From positions 4,382,501-4,446,500 of the forward strand of contig NZ_CP063362.1 in assembly GCF_016807805.1 (NCBI RefSeq): a DNA stretch of 64,000 nucleotides, read 5' to 3'. The translations under genes and the position numbers were made by a program. Of this stretch, positions 14,799 through 23,733 are shown in pieces; position 1 is the stretch's first letter, and every line of letters starts with the position of its first letter. The notes beneath the pieces are model-generated. The model was not told the origin of the DNA and made no database searches. It saw nothing but the letters and a program-made list of their open reading frames with translations. The stretch comes from Xanthobacter dioxanivorans. Lineage in GTDB: Bacteria; Pseudomonadota; Alphaproteobacteria; Rhizobiales; Xanthobacteraceae.

Positions 14799-17080
14799 CC
14801 CGCGCCGTTCATGTGCCGGCCCGGCATGAAAGCGCCAATGCGCACGTGAGCGGCCGCGCCATCTATCTCGACGACATGCCGGAGCCGCCCGGCCTGCTGC
14901 ATGCGGCGCTGGTCCTCAGCCCGCATGCCCACGCCCGCATCGTCGCCATCGATCTTTCGGCCGCCCGTGCCCTGCCGGGCGTGGTGGCGGTGGCGGCGGC
15001 CGATGTGCCGGGCATCAACGACATCGCCCCCATTCGCGCCGGCGAGCCGGCGCTGGCCGAGGGCGAGGCGGAATATGTGGGCCATCCGGTGGCCGCCGTG
15101 GCGGCGCCGACGCTGGATGCCGCCCGCGCCGCCGCCGCTCTGGTAAAGGTGGAATACGCGCCGCTCCCGGCTCTCCTGGATCTCGACGCGGCGCTCGCCG
15201 CCGATGCCCGGGTGGGCCCGGACCAGATGGTTGCGCGCGGCGACATCGCCGCAGCCCTTGGTGCGGCACCCCGCCGCGTTACCGGCGAGGTGCGCTGCGG
15301 CGGGCAGGACCACTTCTATCTGGAAGGCCAGATCGCCATCGCCATTCCGGGGGAGGACCGCGACATGCAGGTCTTTTCCTCCACCCAGCACCCTACCGAA
15401 GCCCAGCATGGCGTCGCCCACGTGCTGGGGCTGCCGTTCGCCGCCGTCACCGTGGAGGTGCGGCGCATGGGCGGGGCGTTCGGCGGCAAGGAGAGCCAGG
15501 CCACCATCATCGCCGCCATCGCGGCGCTGCTCGCCCACCATGCCGGCAAGCCGGTGAAGCTGCGCCTCCCGCGCGACGTGGACATGGAGGCCACCGGAAA
15601 GCGCCACCCCTTCCGCATCCGCTGGGACGTGGGGTTCGACGGCGAGGGCCGCATCGCCGGCCTCGACCTGGAGCTGGCGGCGGATTGCGGCAATGTGGCC
15701 GACCTCTCCCCCGCCGTGGTCTCCCGCGCCCTGTGCCACGCGGACAATTGCTATTTCATCCCGGCGGCGCGCTATCGCGGGGTGCTGGCGAAGACCCACA
15801 CCGTCTCCAACACGGCCTTCCGGGGCTTTGGCGCGCCGCAGGGCATGCTCGCCATCGAGGCGGTGATGGAATCGGTGGCCCGCGCGCTCGGCCGTCCCAT
15901 CGAGGAGGTCCGCGCGGCGAACTATTACGGCGAGGCGCCGCGCAACGTGACCCCCTACGGGCAGGAGGTGGAGGACAACATCATCCCCGATGTGGTCGCC
16001 CATCTCGACGCGGTTTCGGACATGGACGAATGGCGGCGCCAGGTTGCCGCCTTCAACGCCGCGAGCCCGGTGATCCGCAAGGGCCTTGCCACCATGCCCA
16101 TCAAGTTCGGCGTTTCCTTCAACCTCACGACCCTGAACCAGGCCGGGGCGCTCGTGCATGTCTACACGGATGGCTCGGTGCACCTGAACCACGGGGGCAC
16201 GGAGATGGGGCAGGGGCTGTTCGTGAAAGTGGCGCAGGTGGTGGCGGATACCTTCGGTATTCCCCTCGGCCATGTGCGCGTCTCCGCCACCAACACGGCC
16301 AAGGTGCCCAACACCTCGCCGACGGCGGCCTCCTCCGGCTCGGACCTCAACGGCATGGCGGCGCTGGTTGCGGCGAAGGAGATCCGGGGCCGCATGGCAG
16401 GCGTCGTGGGCACGCACTTCGGCTGCCCGGCGGACGAGGTGGTGTTCGCCGACGGGCGGGTGAGCGCTGGAAACCGGAGCCTGTCGTTCGGCGAGGCGGC
16501 GAAGCTGTCATGGCAACAGAGGGTCCAGCTCTCGGCCGCGGGCTTCTACAAGACGCCAAAGATCCATTTCGATCTGGCGACCTCCCAGGGCCGTCCCTTC
16601 TATTATTATACCTACGGCGCCGCTGCGGCCGAGGTGGCCGTGGACACCCTGACCGGCGCGGTGCGGGTGCTGCGGGCCGAGATCGTTCAGGATTGCGGGC
16701 GTTCGCTGAACCCGGCCATCGACCTTGGCCAGGTGGAAGGCGCCTTCGTGCAGGGGCTCGGCTGGCTCACCTGCGAAGAGCTGAGGTGGGACGAAAAGGG
16801 CCGCCTCGCCACCCGCGGCCCCTCCACCTACAAGATCCCCGGCTCGCGCGACGTGCCGCCGGATTTGCGTGTCCATCTCCTCGACCGGCCGAACCGGGAG
16901 GAGACGGTGCTGCGCTCCAAGGCCGTGGGCGAGCCGCCGCTCATGCTCGCCATTTCCATATGGCTGGCCATCCGCGACGCCGTCGCGAGCATTCCCGGGG
17001 AGGGACCCATCCGCCTCGATGCGCCGGCAACGGCGGAGCGGGTGCTGGATGCGGTGGCGACACGTCGGGCCGGCGCGTGA
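14795..17080 (+). CDS. xdhB: Xanthine dehydrogenase large (molybdenum) subunit
   Basis: 761 residues, normal for bacterial XdhB. It has the aldehyde oxidase/xanthine dehydrogenase hammerhead domain (AIYLDDMPEPPGLLHAALV) followed by the Moco-binding domain. Visible motifs are MGGAFGGKES, NTAFRGFGAPQGM, TEMGQGLFVKVAQV and near the C-terminus KAVGEPPLML, which holds the catalytic Glu. ATG 14795 overlaps the xdhA stop. The usual third gene, xdhC (Moco sulfuration/insertion chaperone), is not in this window, nor are guanine deaminase or uricase genes; they must be elsewhere. The xanthine assignment is well supported by length and motifs, though a related purine hydroxylase is possible. Confidence 0.95.
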   Translation: MTRAVHVPARHESANAHVSGRAIYLDDMPEPPGLLHAALVLSPHAHARIVAIDLSAARALPGVVAVAAADVPGINDIAPIRAGEPALAEGEAEYVGHPVAAVAAPTLDAARAAAALVKVEYAPLPALLDLDAALAADARVGPDQMVARGDIAAALGAAPRRVTGEVRCGGQDHFYLEGQIAIAIPGEDRDMQVFSSTQHPTEAQHGVAHVLGLPFAAVTVEVRRMGGAFGGKESQATIIAAIAALLAHHAGKPVKLRLPRDVDMEATGKRHPFRIRWDVGFDGEGRIAGLDLELAADCGNVADLSPAVVSRALCHADNCYFIPAARYRGVLAKTHTVSNTAFRGFGAPQGMLAIEAVMESVARALGRPIEEVRAANYYGEAPRNVTPYGQEVEDNIIPDVVAHLDAVSDMDEWRRQVAAFNAASPVIRKGLATMPIKFGVSFNLTTLNQAGALVHVYTDGSVHLNHGGTEMGQGLFVKVAQVVADTFGIPLGHVRVSATNTAKVPNTSPTAASSGSDLNGMAALVAAKEIRGRMAGVVGTHFGCPADEVVFADGRVSAGNRSLSFGEAAKLSWQQRVQLSAAGFYKTPKIHFDLATSQGRPFYYYTYGAAAAEVAVDTLTGAVRVLRAEIVQDCGRSLNPAIDLGQVEGAFVQGLGWLTCEELRWDEKGRLATRGPSTYKIPGSRDVPPDLRVHLLDRPNREETVLRSKAVGEPPLMLAISIWLAIRDAVASIPGEGPIRLDAPATAERVLDAVATRRAGA

Positions 17081-17215
17081 TCCGATAACGGCGGGAGTGA
17101 CGCTGCGCCGGTCCGCAATTCCCGTTGCCACCGGCGGCCCGCGTCGGATATGTCCCCATGGCCTGCGCGGGTGGGCGAGGGCGGGGCGCCTGGCTACGGC
17201 CGGCGAGACGGCGAA

Positions 17216-17770
17216 ATGCAAAGGACGAAGCAGATGGCGCTTTCCGATCTGGTCCCCTCCCTCCGCGCCGCCCTTCTGCCGGCGCTGTTCCTGTCCGCCG
17301 CCGCGTTCGTTGCCCCGGCGGCCGCCCAGACGGCGGCGGCCCCCGCGTCCGAGACCCGCTCCACCCACGACGACTGGACGGTGCGCTGCAAGGGCGCGGG
17401 CGACAAGCGGGAGTGCGAGGCGGTGCAAACCCTTCAGCCTGCCGATGGCAAGGGCATCCTCGCCCATGTGGCGGTGCGGGCGGAGAAGGGCGGACTGGTG
17501 CGCCTGATCACCCAGGTGCCTCCCGGCGTGTGGTTGCCCGCCCACGTCACCCTGAAGGTCGCCGGCGTGCCGGATGTGGTCCTTACCTATAAGCGGTGCG
17601 GCCAGTATTGCATCGCCTCGACCGAGCTGAAGGCCGAGGAGATTACCGCGCTGAAGGCCAGTGCCGGCGTGGGCGATCTCATGTTCGAGGACGGCTCGCG
17701 CCATCCCATCATCCTGCCGCTCTCCTTCAAGGGCCTCGGCGTCGCGCTCGAGGCGAGCCTGAAGGGCTGA
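17216..17770 (+). CDS. Invasion-associated locus B (IalB)-like exported protein
   Basis: 184 residues. A signal peptide (hydrophobic LLPALFLSAAAFVAPAAAQ) is followed by the IalB-type core: HDDWTVRCKGAGDKRECEAVQ, then GGLVRLITQVPPGVWLPAHV, and YKRCGQYCIASTELKAEEI with a second Cys pair. This is the pattern of IalB family proteins, named from Bartonella but widespread in non-invasive Rhizobiales. The four cysteines probably make disulfides in the periplasm. ATG 17216 is used; another in-frame ATG (17234) six residues later is possible. It stands between xdhB and the convergent AsmA-like gene with no operon partner. Function is unknown. Confidence 0.82.
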   Translation: MQRTKQMALSDLVPSLRAALLPALFLSAAAFVAPAAAQTAAAPASETRSTHDDWTVRCKGAGDKRECEAVQTLQPADGKGILAHVAVRAEKGGLVRLITQVPPGVWLPAHVTLKVAGVPDVVLTYKRCGQYCIASTELKAEEITALKASAGVGDLMFEDGSRHPIILPLSFKGLGVALEASLKG

Positions 17771-17866
17771 CGGAGCCGACCGGCAAAGTCCTGCGCGGGT
17801 GGGATCTGCGGCGAGCAGCCTGAATCGGCCAGCCTGAAAGCGATGCTTGCCCTCAGATGCTTGCCC

Positions 17867-19825
17867 TCAATTGCCTGGCGGCACCGCCGCCGGGGATTGA
17901 GCCGCCGGGCCGGTGATGGTGTTGAGCGCCGGCTGGGCGTTCGCCGGGCCGCTCCGGCTCTTCACCGCCTCGATGAGGGACTGGGCCGCGCCCGAGCGCT
18001 CGATCAGGCTCAGCGGGTCGGCCATGATGCTCGGATTGTCCCACGGCCCGCGCACGGTGAAGGGCAGGTCCGTCGGTTCGCGCGGCGCGGCGCCCTGCGC
18101 GGTCCGGCCGGTGCTTCCCGTCGTTTCGCTGCCGCGTGCCGGCAGCAGCAGGGCCGCGTGCCCGCTCAGGTCGAGCGAGCGGCCGACGATGGAGACGTCG
18201 CCCTCGGCGGTCACGCGCATCTGCTTGCCCTCGATCCGCAGCTCTTCCACGGCACCGACGCCATTGGCGATGGCGATGCGGCCGGTGAGGTTCGAGAAGG
18301 CGGTCCGTCCTCCCCGCGCCTCGTTGACCGCTGAAAGCGGGCGGCGCTCGATGCGCTGGAGCATCTGCGCCACGTCCATGCCGGAGAGATAGCCATCGGC
18401 GCTGGTGAGGCTCGCCGTGCCCGAGAGGCTGCGCGCGATGTCGTGCACGCTGCGCCCGCGCCCCTGCACGTCGAACTGAAGCGCGCCCGTCCCCTCGACC
18501 CGCCGGACGCCGGCCAACTCGTCGAGGGCGCGGGCAAGATCGAGGTCGCTGGTTTCCGCCTCCAGGCGGACTTCGGCCCCGGTGGGGCCCGTCGTTCCGT
18601 CGTTGGCGGGGGCGAGGGTGAGGGACGCCTGAAGCAGGCCGCCCCAGCCCCGCGCCTCGCCGAGGGCGAGCACGAGGCGTCCGTCATTCAGCACGGCGCT
18701 CGCGGCGATGGTTTCGAACGCCGAGTGCTCCAGCCGCACCTGCCCCGCCGAGAGGCGCAGATCGAGGTCGAAGGCCCGCAGGAAATCGAGGTCGATGGCG
18801 CTGCGGTCCCACTCCCGTCCTTCCGCGGTGGTGAGCTGGATGGTGCCATAAGGAGCAAGATTCAGCCGTTCGGTGGCAAAGGTGCCCTGCACCACCGGGC
18901 GCGCACCGCCGAGCTTCACCAGCAGTCCGCCTTCAGCCCGGTTTCCATCGAGGTCGAGGGTCGCCTCGGTCAGCGAGATTCCGTCATCGTCCACGTTCAG
19001 GTGGGCGCCCAGGAGGAAGTCGCCGAAGCCGTTCCGCCCGGGCATGCTCATGTCGGCCCAGTCGAAGAGGTCGCGCAGGGAGTCTGCCTCGGCGGTGACC
19101 TTGCCGTCGAGGGCGAGCGCCGTTCCGGCCGAGGCCTCCCCGGTAAAGCGTGCCTTCGCGCCGTCGCGCGCGATGAGGAAGCGCGCGGTGGTGGGCGTGC
19201 CGGCGAGGAAGTCTGTCGCATCGTCCAGGATGAGGGTGGAAGCGATGCGTTCCTCGCGCCAGTCGAACTCCACGGACAGGGCTATGCCGCGCCCTTTCAT
19301 GATCCGGTCGAGACTGGCGTCGATGTCGCTGACCAGCTCGCGGGTCAGGCCGCCCGCCGTCCGCCATGCGATGGTGCCGCCGACGATGCGCAGCTCCGGC
19401 CGGTCCTGCGCCGCGAGGGCGGGCGCTACCGCGAGGGCGGGCCTCAGGCCGTCGCCGGTGAGCACCAGGGTGGGACGCACGACGATCACGTCGGTCACGT
19501 CCACGCGGCCGGCGAGGAGGTGCCAGAGGTCCAGCCGCGCGTCCACATTCTCCGCGTCGAGGGACTGGCCGGCGGGCAGGGGAAAGGACACCTTGCCGAG
19601 ATGGATCCGCGGCGACGGCAGGACGCTGAGCGACGGCTCGCCGAGAATCACCACCCGCTGGCCGGTGGACCCCGACAGCGCCTGGGCGGCGGCGCGGCGC
19701 AGCTCGTCACCGGAAATCAGCCGCGGCAAAGCGAGCGCCAGGACGAGCGCCACGACCACGGCACCGCCAACGGCTGAAAGAGCCACCACGCCTGCCCGGC
19801 GGGCATGTTTCCCGAGACGCACCAT
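17867..19825 (-). CDS. AsmA family envelope protein
   Basis: About 652 residues. One N-terminal transmembrane helix (AVGGAVVVALVLALALPRL) is followed by AsmA/DUF748-type sequence: ALSGSTGQRVVILGEPSLSV and PRIHLGKVSF. The C-terminal AsmA_2 region includes GTGALQFDVQGRGRSVHDIARSLSGTASL. AsmA-like proteins are inner-membrane-anchored, largely periplasmic bridge-like proteins implicated in phospholipid transport to the outer membrane. ATG 19825 puts the helix near the N-terminus; a TTG 28 codons upstream (19909) is the alternative. It lies downstream of the iron permease on the same strand but with a gap, so coupling is uncertain. Confidence 0.85.
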   Translation of the reverse strand: MVRLGKHARRAGVVALSAVGGAVVVALVLALALPRLISGDELRRAAAQALSGSTGQRVVILGEPSLSVLPSPRIHLGKVSFPLPAGQSLDAENVDARLDLWHLLAGRVDVTDVIVVRPTLVLTGDGLRPALAVAPALAAQDRPELRIVGGTIAWRTAGGLTRELVSDIDASLDRIMKGRGIALSVEFDWREERIASTLILDDATDFLAGTPTTARFLIARDGAKARFTGEASAGTALALDGKVTAEADSLRDLFDWADMSMPGRNGFGDFLLGAHLNVDDDGISLTEATLDLDGNRAEGGLLVKLGGARPVVQGTFATERLNLAPYGTIQLTTAEGREWDRSAIDLDFLRAFDLDLRLSAGQVRLEHSAFETIAASAVLNDGRLVLALGEARGWGGLLQASLTLAPANDGTTGPTGAEVRLEAETSDLDLARALDELAGVRRVEGTGALQFDVQGRGRSVHDIARSLSGTASLTSADGYLSGMDVAQMLQRIERRPLSAVNEARGGRTAFSNLTGRIAIANGVGAVEELRIEGKQMRVTAEGDVSIVGRSLDLSGHAALLLPARGSETTGSTGRTAQGAAPREPTDLPFTVRGPWDNPSIMADPLSLIERSGAAQSLIEAVKSRSGPANAQPALNTITGPAAQSPAAVPPGN

Positions 19826-19979
19826 TTCGGCCCAGAAGTCTCCGATCGCGAGGGGCACCCGTGCCTCGAAGGGCAGGCGGGGCAGCGGCCCGAAGCCGGA
19901 CCCGATCAAGTGGGCGCAAGATCCTTGGCGTCTGTGTCGCTTTGATGGCTGGGGGCGCCGGGCCGGAAGCGGCCCGGAT

Positions 19980-21671
19980 TCAACGGCCTCGCGTGCTGCG
20001 CGGCGTGTCGGAGGAGGCGCGTATGGCCGATGCCGACATGCGCGCCAGGAGAATCACCGGGCCGAGCCCCACCAGCAGAATGACGAGCGCCGCGAGGGCG
20101 CCATCCTCGTAGGTGCCGCGCGCCGCCTCGCCGTAGACGTGGGTGGCCAACGTCTCGAGCCCGAGCGGGCGCAAGAGGAGGGTGGCGGGCAGCTCCTTCA
20201 TGGCATCCACGAAGACCAGAAGAGCGGCGGTGGCAAGGGAGGGGCGCAGCAGCGGCAGCAGCACCCGGCGCACGGTGGAGGGCCGGTCGCAGCCAAGGCT
20301 GCGCGCCGCCATGTCGAGATGCGGGGAGAGCTTGGCGAACCCCGCTTCGATGCCGCCGACGGGAATGGCGAGGAAGCGGATGGCGAGCGCCGCGACCAAT
20401 GCGGCGCCGGACCCGGAAAGCAGCAGGCCGCTGGAGAGGCCGAACGTCTGCCGCAGGGTCGCGTCGAGCATGTTGTCGAAGCCGGCGAGGGGGCTGAGCA
20501 GGCCGACAGCGAGCACGGTGCCGGGCACGGCATAGCCGAGGCTTGACAGCCGGGCGAAGGCGAAAGCGAGGGGGCGCCGGTCGAGCCTCTGCGCCAGCGT
20601 CACCACGAGGCCGAGGCCGAGGGCGAGGACGGTGGTGCACAAGGCGATGGTGGCCGTGGTGGCGGCCTCGCCGAAGATGCGCACCGGCAGGCCGGTCTCG
20701 CCCAGCCGCCGCACTGCGGAAACGGAGAGGTGCACGAACGGCACGATGAAGCCGGCCGTCACCGGGACGAGGCAGAAGAGGGTCGCGGCGAGGCCGGCGA
20801 TTCCCTTCAGCGCGGTGGGGCTCTGGGGCCGGACGGAGCCGGTGGCGGTGAAGCGCCGGGACCGGCGCGCGGCCCGCTCCACCAGGATCAGCACCAGCAC
20901 TAGGGTCAGCATGACCAGGGCGATCTGCGCGGCCCCCGGCAGGTTCGAGCGGTTCACCCAGGTGGCGTAGATGGACACGGTGAGTGTGCGCACGCCGAGG
21001 AATTCGGATGCGCCGATGTCGCCGAGCGTCTCCAGCAGCACCAGGGTCAGGCCGGCGACGATGGCCGGCCGGGCGAGGGGCAGGGCGACGCGAACGAAGG
21101 CGCGCGCGCGGCTCGCCCCGAGGGTGCGGGCGACCTCCAGCGCGGCGGCGGACTGGAGCGCGAAGCTGGCCCGCGCAGAGAGGTAGATGTACGGATAGAG
21201 CACCGCCGACAGAACGATGATGCACCCCCCGGTCGAGCGGATGTCCGGCAGGCGCAGGTCGCGCGGGCTGGCGATGCCGAGGAGCGCCCGCAGGGCCTCC
21301 TGCACCGGCCCCAGCGGATGCAGCACATCGAGATAGGAGAAGGCCACGATGTAGCCGGGCACGGCCAGGGGCAGCAGCAGCGCCCATTCCAGCACGCCAC
21401 GGCCCGGAAAGCTGCAGGTTGCGACGAGGAAGGCGCACGGCACCGCGAAGGCGAGGGTGAGCAGGCCGACGCCGAGGAGCAGCGTGCCCGTCTGCATCAG
21501 GGCCGACGGCAGCACCGTGGCGATCAGGTGGGGCCACATGTCCCCGGAGCCTTCCGCGGCGATGCGCAGGAGGGCGAGAAGCGGCAGCAGGACGAACAGC
21601 GCCACGAGGCCGGAGGCCGCCACCCAAGGCGAAACCCTCCGGAACGCCGGCAGGCGCGCCCGGAGGGACAT
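19980..21671 (-). CDS. fbpB: Ferric iron ABC transporter permease (FbpB-type, fused dimer)
   Basis: 563 residues with about twelve membrane helices in two homologous halves, the arrangement of FbpB/SfuB. Two coupling loops are visible: LEVARTLGASRARAFVRVALP in the first half and LDMAARSLGCDRPSTVRRVLLP in the second. ATG 21671 is taken; GTG 21695 is also in frame and neither has a strong ribosome binding site. It follows fbpA by 38 bp on the same strand. The cognate ATPase (FbpC) is not next to it and should be sought elsewhere in the genome. Role: moving periplasmic ferric iron delivered by FbpA into the cytoplasm. Confidence 0.92.
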   Translation of the reverse strand: MSLRARLPAFRRVSPWVAASGLVALFVLLPLLALLRIAAEGSGDMWPHLIATVLPSALMQTGTLLLGVGLLTLAFAVPCAFLVATCSFPGRGVLEWALLLPLAVPGYIVAFSYLDVLHPLGPVQEALRALLGIASPRDLRLPDIRSTGGCIIVLSAVLYPYIYLSARASFALQSAAALEVARTLGASRARAFVRVALPLARPAIVAGLTLVLLETLGDIGASEFLGVRTLTVSIYATWVNRSNLPGAAQIALVMLTLVLVLILVERAARRSRRFTATGSVRPQSPTALKGIAGLAATLFCLVPVTAGFIVPFVHLSVSAVRRLGETGLPVRIFGEAATTATIALCTTVLALGLGLVVTLAQRLDRRPLAFAFARLSSLGYAVPGTVLAVGLLSPLAGFDNMLDATLRQTFGLSSGLLLSGSGAALVAALAIRFLAIPVGGIEAGFAKLSPHLDMAARSLGCDRPSTVRRVLLPLLRPSLATAALLVFVDAMKELPATLLLRPLGLETLATHVYGEAARGTYEDGALAALVILLVGLGPVILLARMSASAIRASSDTPRSTRGR

Positions 21672-21709
21672 CTGGCTCGTGGTGGCGTCGGCCACGGGGC
21701 GCGTTGGGG

Positions 21710-22762
21710 TCAGTTGTCGAAGCCGACCTTGTCGATGAGCTCGCTGGCCCGCTTGCGGTTCTTGGCGATGTCCACCAGCGAGATGGGATCCACCTTGAGC
21801 TTGCCGAGCCCGGCGATGACGGGGTCGATGCTGGCCTCGGCGATCACGGGATATTCCATGTTCTCCCTGGCGTAGACCGCCTGCATGGCCGGGGACACCG
21901 CGAACTCGAGGAACGTGATGGCAGCGTCCTTGTGGGGTGCGTTCTTCGCCACGGCCGCGCCGGAGACGTTCACGTGAGTGCCGCCGCCGGCGAAGGTGGG
22001 CAGCAGCACGCCGATGCCGTCGCCCCACTTCTTCTGGTCCGGCCCGCCCTTGCCCGAGCGCATGAGGCCCACATAGTAGGAATTGCCGACGGCGAGGTCG
22101 CAGATGCCGCCGAGGATGTCGCGCGCGCCCTCGCGGTCGCCGCCGGCGGCCTTGCGCGCAAGGTTGGCCTTGAGGCCGCGCAGCCAGGCTTCCGTCTTCT
22201 CCTCGCCGTGATGGACGAGGAAGGCCGCGACGAGCCCCACATTGTAGGGGTGCTGCCCGGAGCGGATGCAGACCTTGCCCTTCCACCTGGGGTCGGCGAG
22301 GTCCTCGTAGGTGATGGCGTCGAGCTTCACCACGTCCTTCGCGGTGTAGACCAGGCGCGCGCGCAGCGACAGGGCATACCAGTTGCCGGCCGGATCGCGC
22401 AGGTTGGCGGGGATGGCGGCCTTCAGGGTCGGCGTCTCCACCGGCTGGGTCACGCCGGCATCGACCACGTCGAGCAGGTTGCCCACGTCCACCGTCATCA
22501 GGATGTCGGCCGGGGAGGAAGCTCCCTCCGCCTTCACCCGTTCGGCGAGACCGTCCTTGATGTAGACGCTCTTGACCTCGATGCCGGTGGCTTTGGTGAA
22601 GGCCTCGAACAGCGGGGCCGCGAGGCCGGGCTCGCGGGTGGTGTAGATGTTCACCACCTGCTGCGCGCGGGCCGGGATGGTCGGCAGCGCCGAGAGCAGG
22701 CCCGCGGCGAGCACAAGTGCGCCAGCGGCGAGAAGGCGGCGGGAAACGCGATACTCAAGCAT
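21710..22762 (-). CDS. fbpA: Ferric iron ABC transporter substrate-binding protein
   Basis: 350 residues. Signal peptide (LLAAGALVLAAGLLSALPTIPARA) is followed by QQVVNIYTTREPGLAAPLFE, the FbpA/transferrin-like periplasmic binding fold. The iron-ligand tyrosine pair appears in LAVGNSYYVGLMRSG. The C-terminal part has VSGAAVAKNAPHKDAAITFLEF, typical of the family. It is the first gene of an fbpA-fbpB unit. The upstream 200 bp are AT-rich and contain three ATTAGA half-sites (reading this strand) resembling half of an Irr box, which fits iron control. bfr lies further upstream on the same strand, so import and storage genes are clustered. Confidence 0.93.
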   Translation of the reverse strand: MLEYRVSRRLLAAGALVLAAGLLSALPTIPARAQQVVNIYTTREPGLAAPLFEAFTKATGIEVKSVYIKDGLAERVKAEGASSPADILMTVDVGNLLDVVDAGVTQPVETPTLKAAIPANLRDPAGNWYALSLRARLVYTAKDVVKLDAITYEDLADPRWKGKVCIRSGQHPYNVGLVAAFLVHHGEEKTEAWLRGLKANLARKAAGGDREGARDILGGICDLAVGNSYYVGLMRSGKGGPDQKKWGDGIGVLLPTFAGGGTHVNVSGAAVAKNAPHKDAAITFLEFAVSPAMQAVYARENMEYPVIAEASIDPVIAGLGKLKVDPISLVDIAKNRKRASELIDKVGFDN

Positions 22763-23058
22763 GGGAAGTCCTCTGCGGGCGCACGCCGGCGGTAGTGGAG
22801 CAAACCTTCCAAGTTCCCTTTCCGGAACTCCCGTAGAGGTGCGCGGAGTTGGACGTCGGATTGCTCTAATCGCTAGCTTTTGCTTTGCCCTAACGTCAAT
22901 GAATAAGGAGGTGAGAAAACAACATTGGAAGACGTCTAATTCTTCTTTAAAATCACTCTAATTAAAATGAACGGAACCCCGTCCGGCCGGAGAGGGGGAT
23001 TGCACCATTCGCGGCGTCCGCCGTGGCGGCATCATCGCAAGCATGCCCTGAAATGCAA
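22763..23058. other. fbpA upstream region
   Basis: About 300 bp, AT-rich between 22860 and 22970. TCTAAT occurs three times in one orientation (22865-22870, 22935-22940, 22957-22962). These are single halves of the TTAGAA-N3-TTCTAA type box found intact at 23993; no complete palindrome is present here. No gene is recognised. Confidence 0.5.
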
Positions 23059-23083
23059 GAAGCCCGGCGCATGGCCGGGCTTC
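23059..23083 (-). terminator. Intrinsic terminator candidate for bfr
   Basis: Perfect 10-bp stem GAAGCCCGGC (23059-23068) / GCCGGGCTTC (23074-23083) with a 5-nt loop, 27 bp beyond the bfr stop. On the minus strand it is followed by TTGCATTTC, a modest T-rich tail. Confidence 0.6.
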
Positions 23084-23109
23084 CGAAAAGACGTGCCTTG
23101 GACGGGTGA

Positions 23110-23592
23110 TCAATCCTCGTCGAGCTCTCCGATGTGGTGCTGGGCGTAAAGCTGAAGTCCGAGCTTGGAGACGAGGTCGAGCTGGGTTTCCAGGAAGTCG
23201 ATGTGGCCTTCCTCGTCCGCCATCAGCTCCTCGAAGAGGTCGCGGCTCGGGTAGTCCTTCACCGAATGGCAGTAGGTGGCAGCTTCCTGATAGAGGGCGC
23301 GGGCGTCCAGCTCGGCGGCGAGGTCGGCGTCGAGGATTTCCTTGACGTCCTGGCCGATCCGCAGCGGATCGAGCACCTGCATGTTGGGGAAGCCATCGAG
23401 GAACAGGATACGGTCGGTGAACTTGTCGGCGTGCACCATCTCCTCGATGGATTCCGCACGCCACTTCTTCGCCAGCGCCTTGTATCCCCAATTGTCCAGC
23501 ATGCGGTAATGCAGCCAGTACTGGTTGATGGCGGTGAGCTCCGAGCGCAGGCCCCGGTTCAGGTACTCGATGACCTTGGGATCGCCCTTCAT
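23110..23592 (-). CDS. bfr: Bacterioferritin
   Basis: 160 residues, the usual Bfr length. Ferroxidase-centre residues are present: Glu in [12 protein letters not shown], Glu and haem-ligand Met in [11 protein letters not shown], and Glu/His in [12 protein letters not shown]. It forms a 24-mer shell that stores iron as ferric mineral. The ATG at 23592 gives [12 protein letters not shown], the family N-terminus. Upstream on the same strand are bfd (frameshifted) and an Irr-type palindrome at 23642-23656, about 50 bp before the start codon. The hairpin at 23059 probably ends the transcript. Confidence 0.96.
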   Translation of the reverse strand: MKGDPKVIEYLNRGLRSELTAINQYWLHYRMLDNWGYKALAKKWRAESIEEMVHADKFTDRILFLDGFPNMQVLDPLRIGQDVKEILDADLAAELDARALYQEAATYCHSVKDYPSRDLFEELMADEEGHIDFLETQLDLVSKLGLQLYAQHHIGELDED

Positions 23593-23641
23593 GTTTTTGC
23601 TCCTGGTGCCGTATCGGCAGGCGTGTAGTTTGGATTCAGGC

Positions 23642-23656
23642 TTAGACTAATTCTAA
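23642..23656. promoter_or_regulatory. Irr-box-like palindrome upstream of bfr
   Basis: TTAGA-CTAAT-TCTAA, a perfect 5-bp-arm palindrome in an AT-rich stretch, resembling the rhizobial iron control element (consensus near TTAGAA-N3-TTCTAA) bound by the haem-responsive regulator Irr. The position fits control of bfr. Irr binding here is inferred from the motif and the gene's function. Confidence 0.6.
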
Positions 23657-23733
23657 TCTTCTGGCAACAGCGGTCCCGCGTTACCCGAGGATTCCTTACG
23701 GAAGGGGCAGATCCGTTCAGCTGGTTAAGTGGG

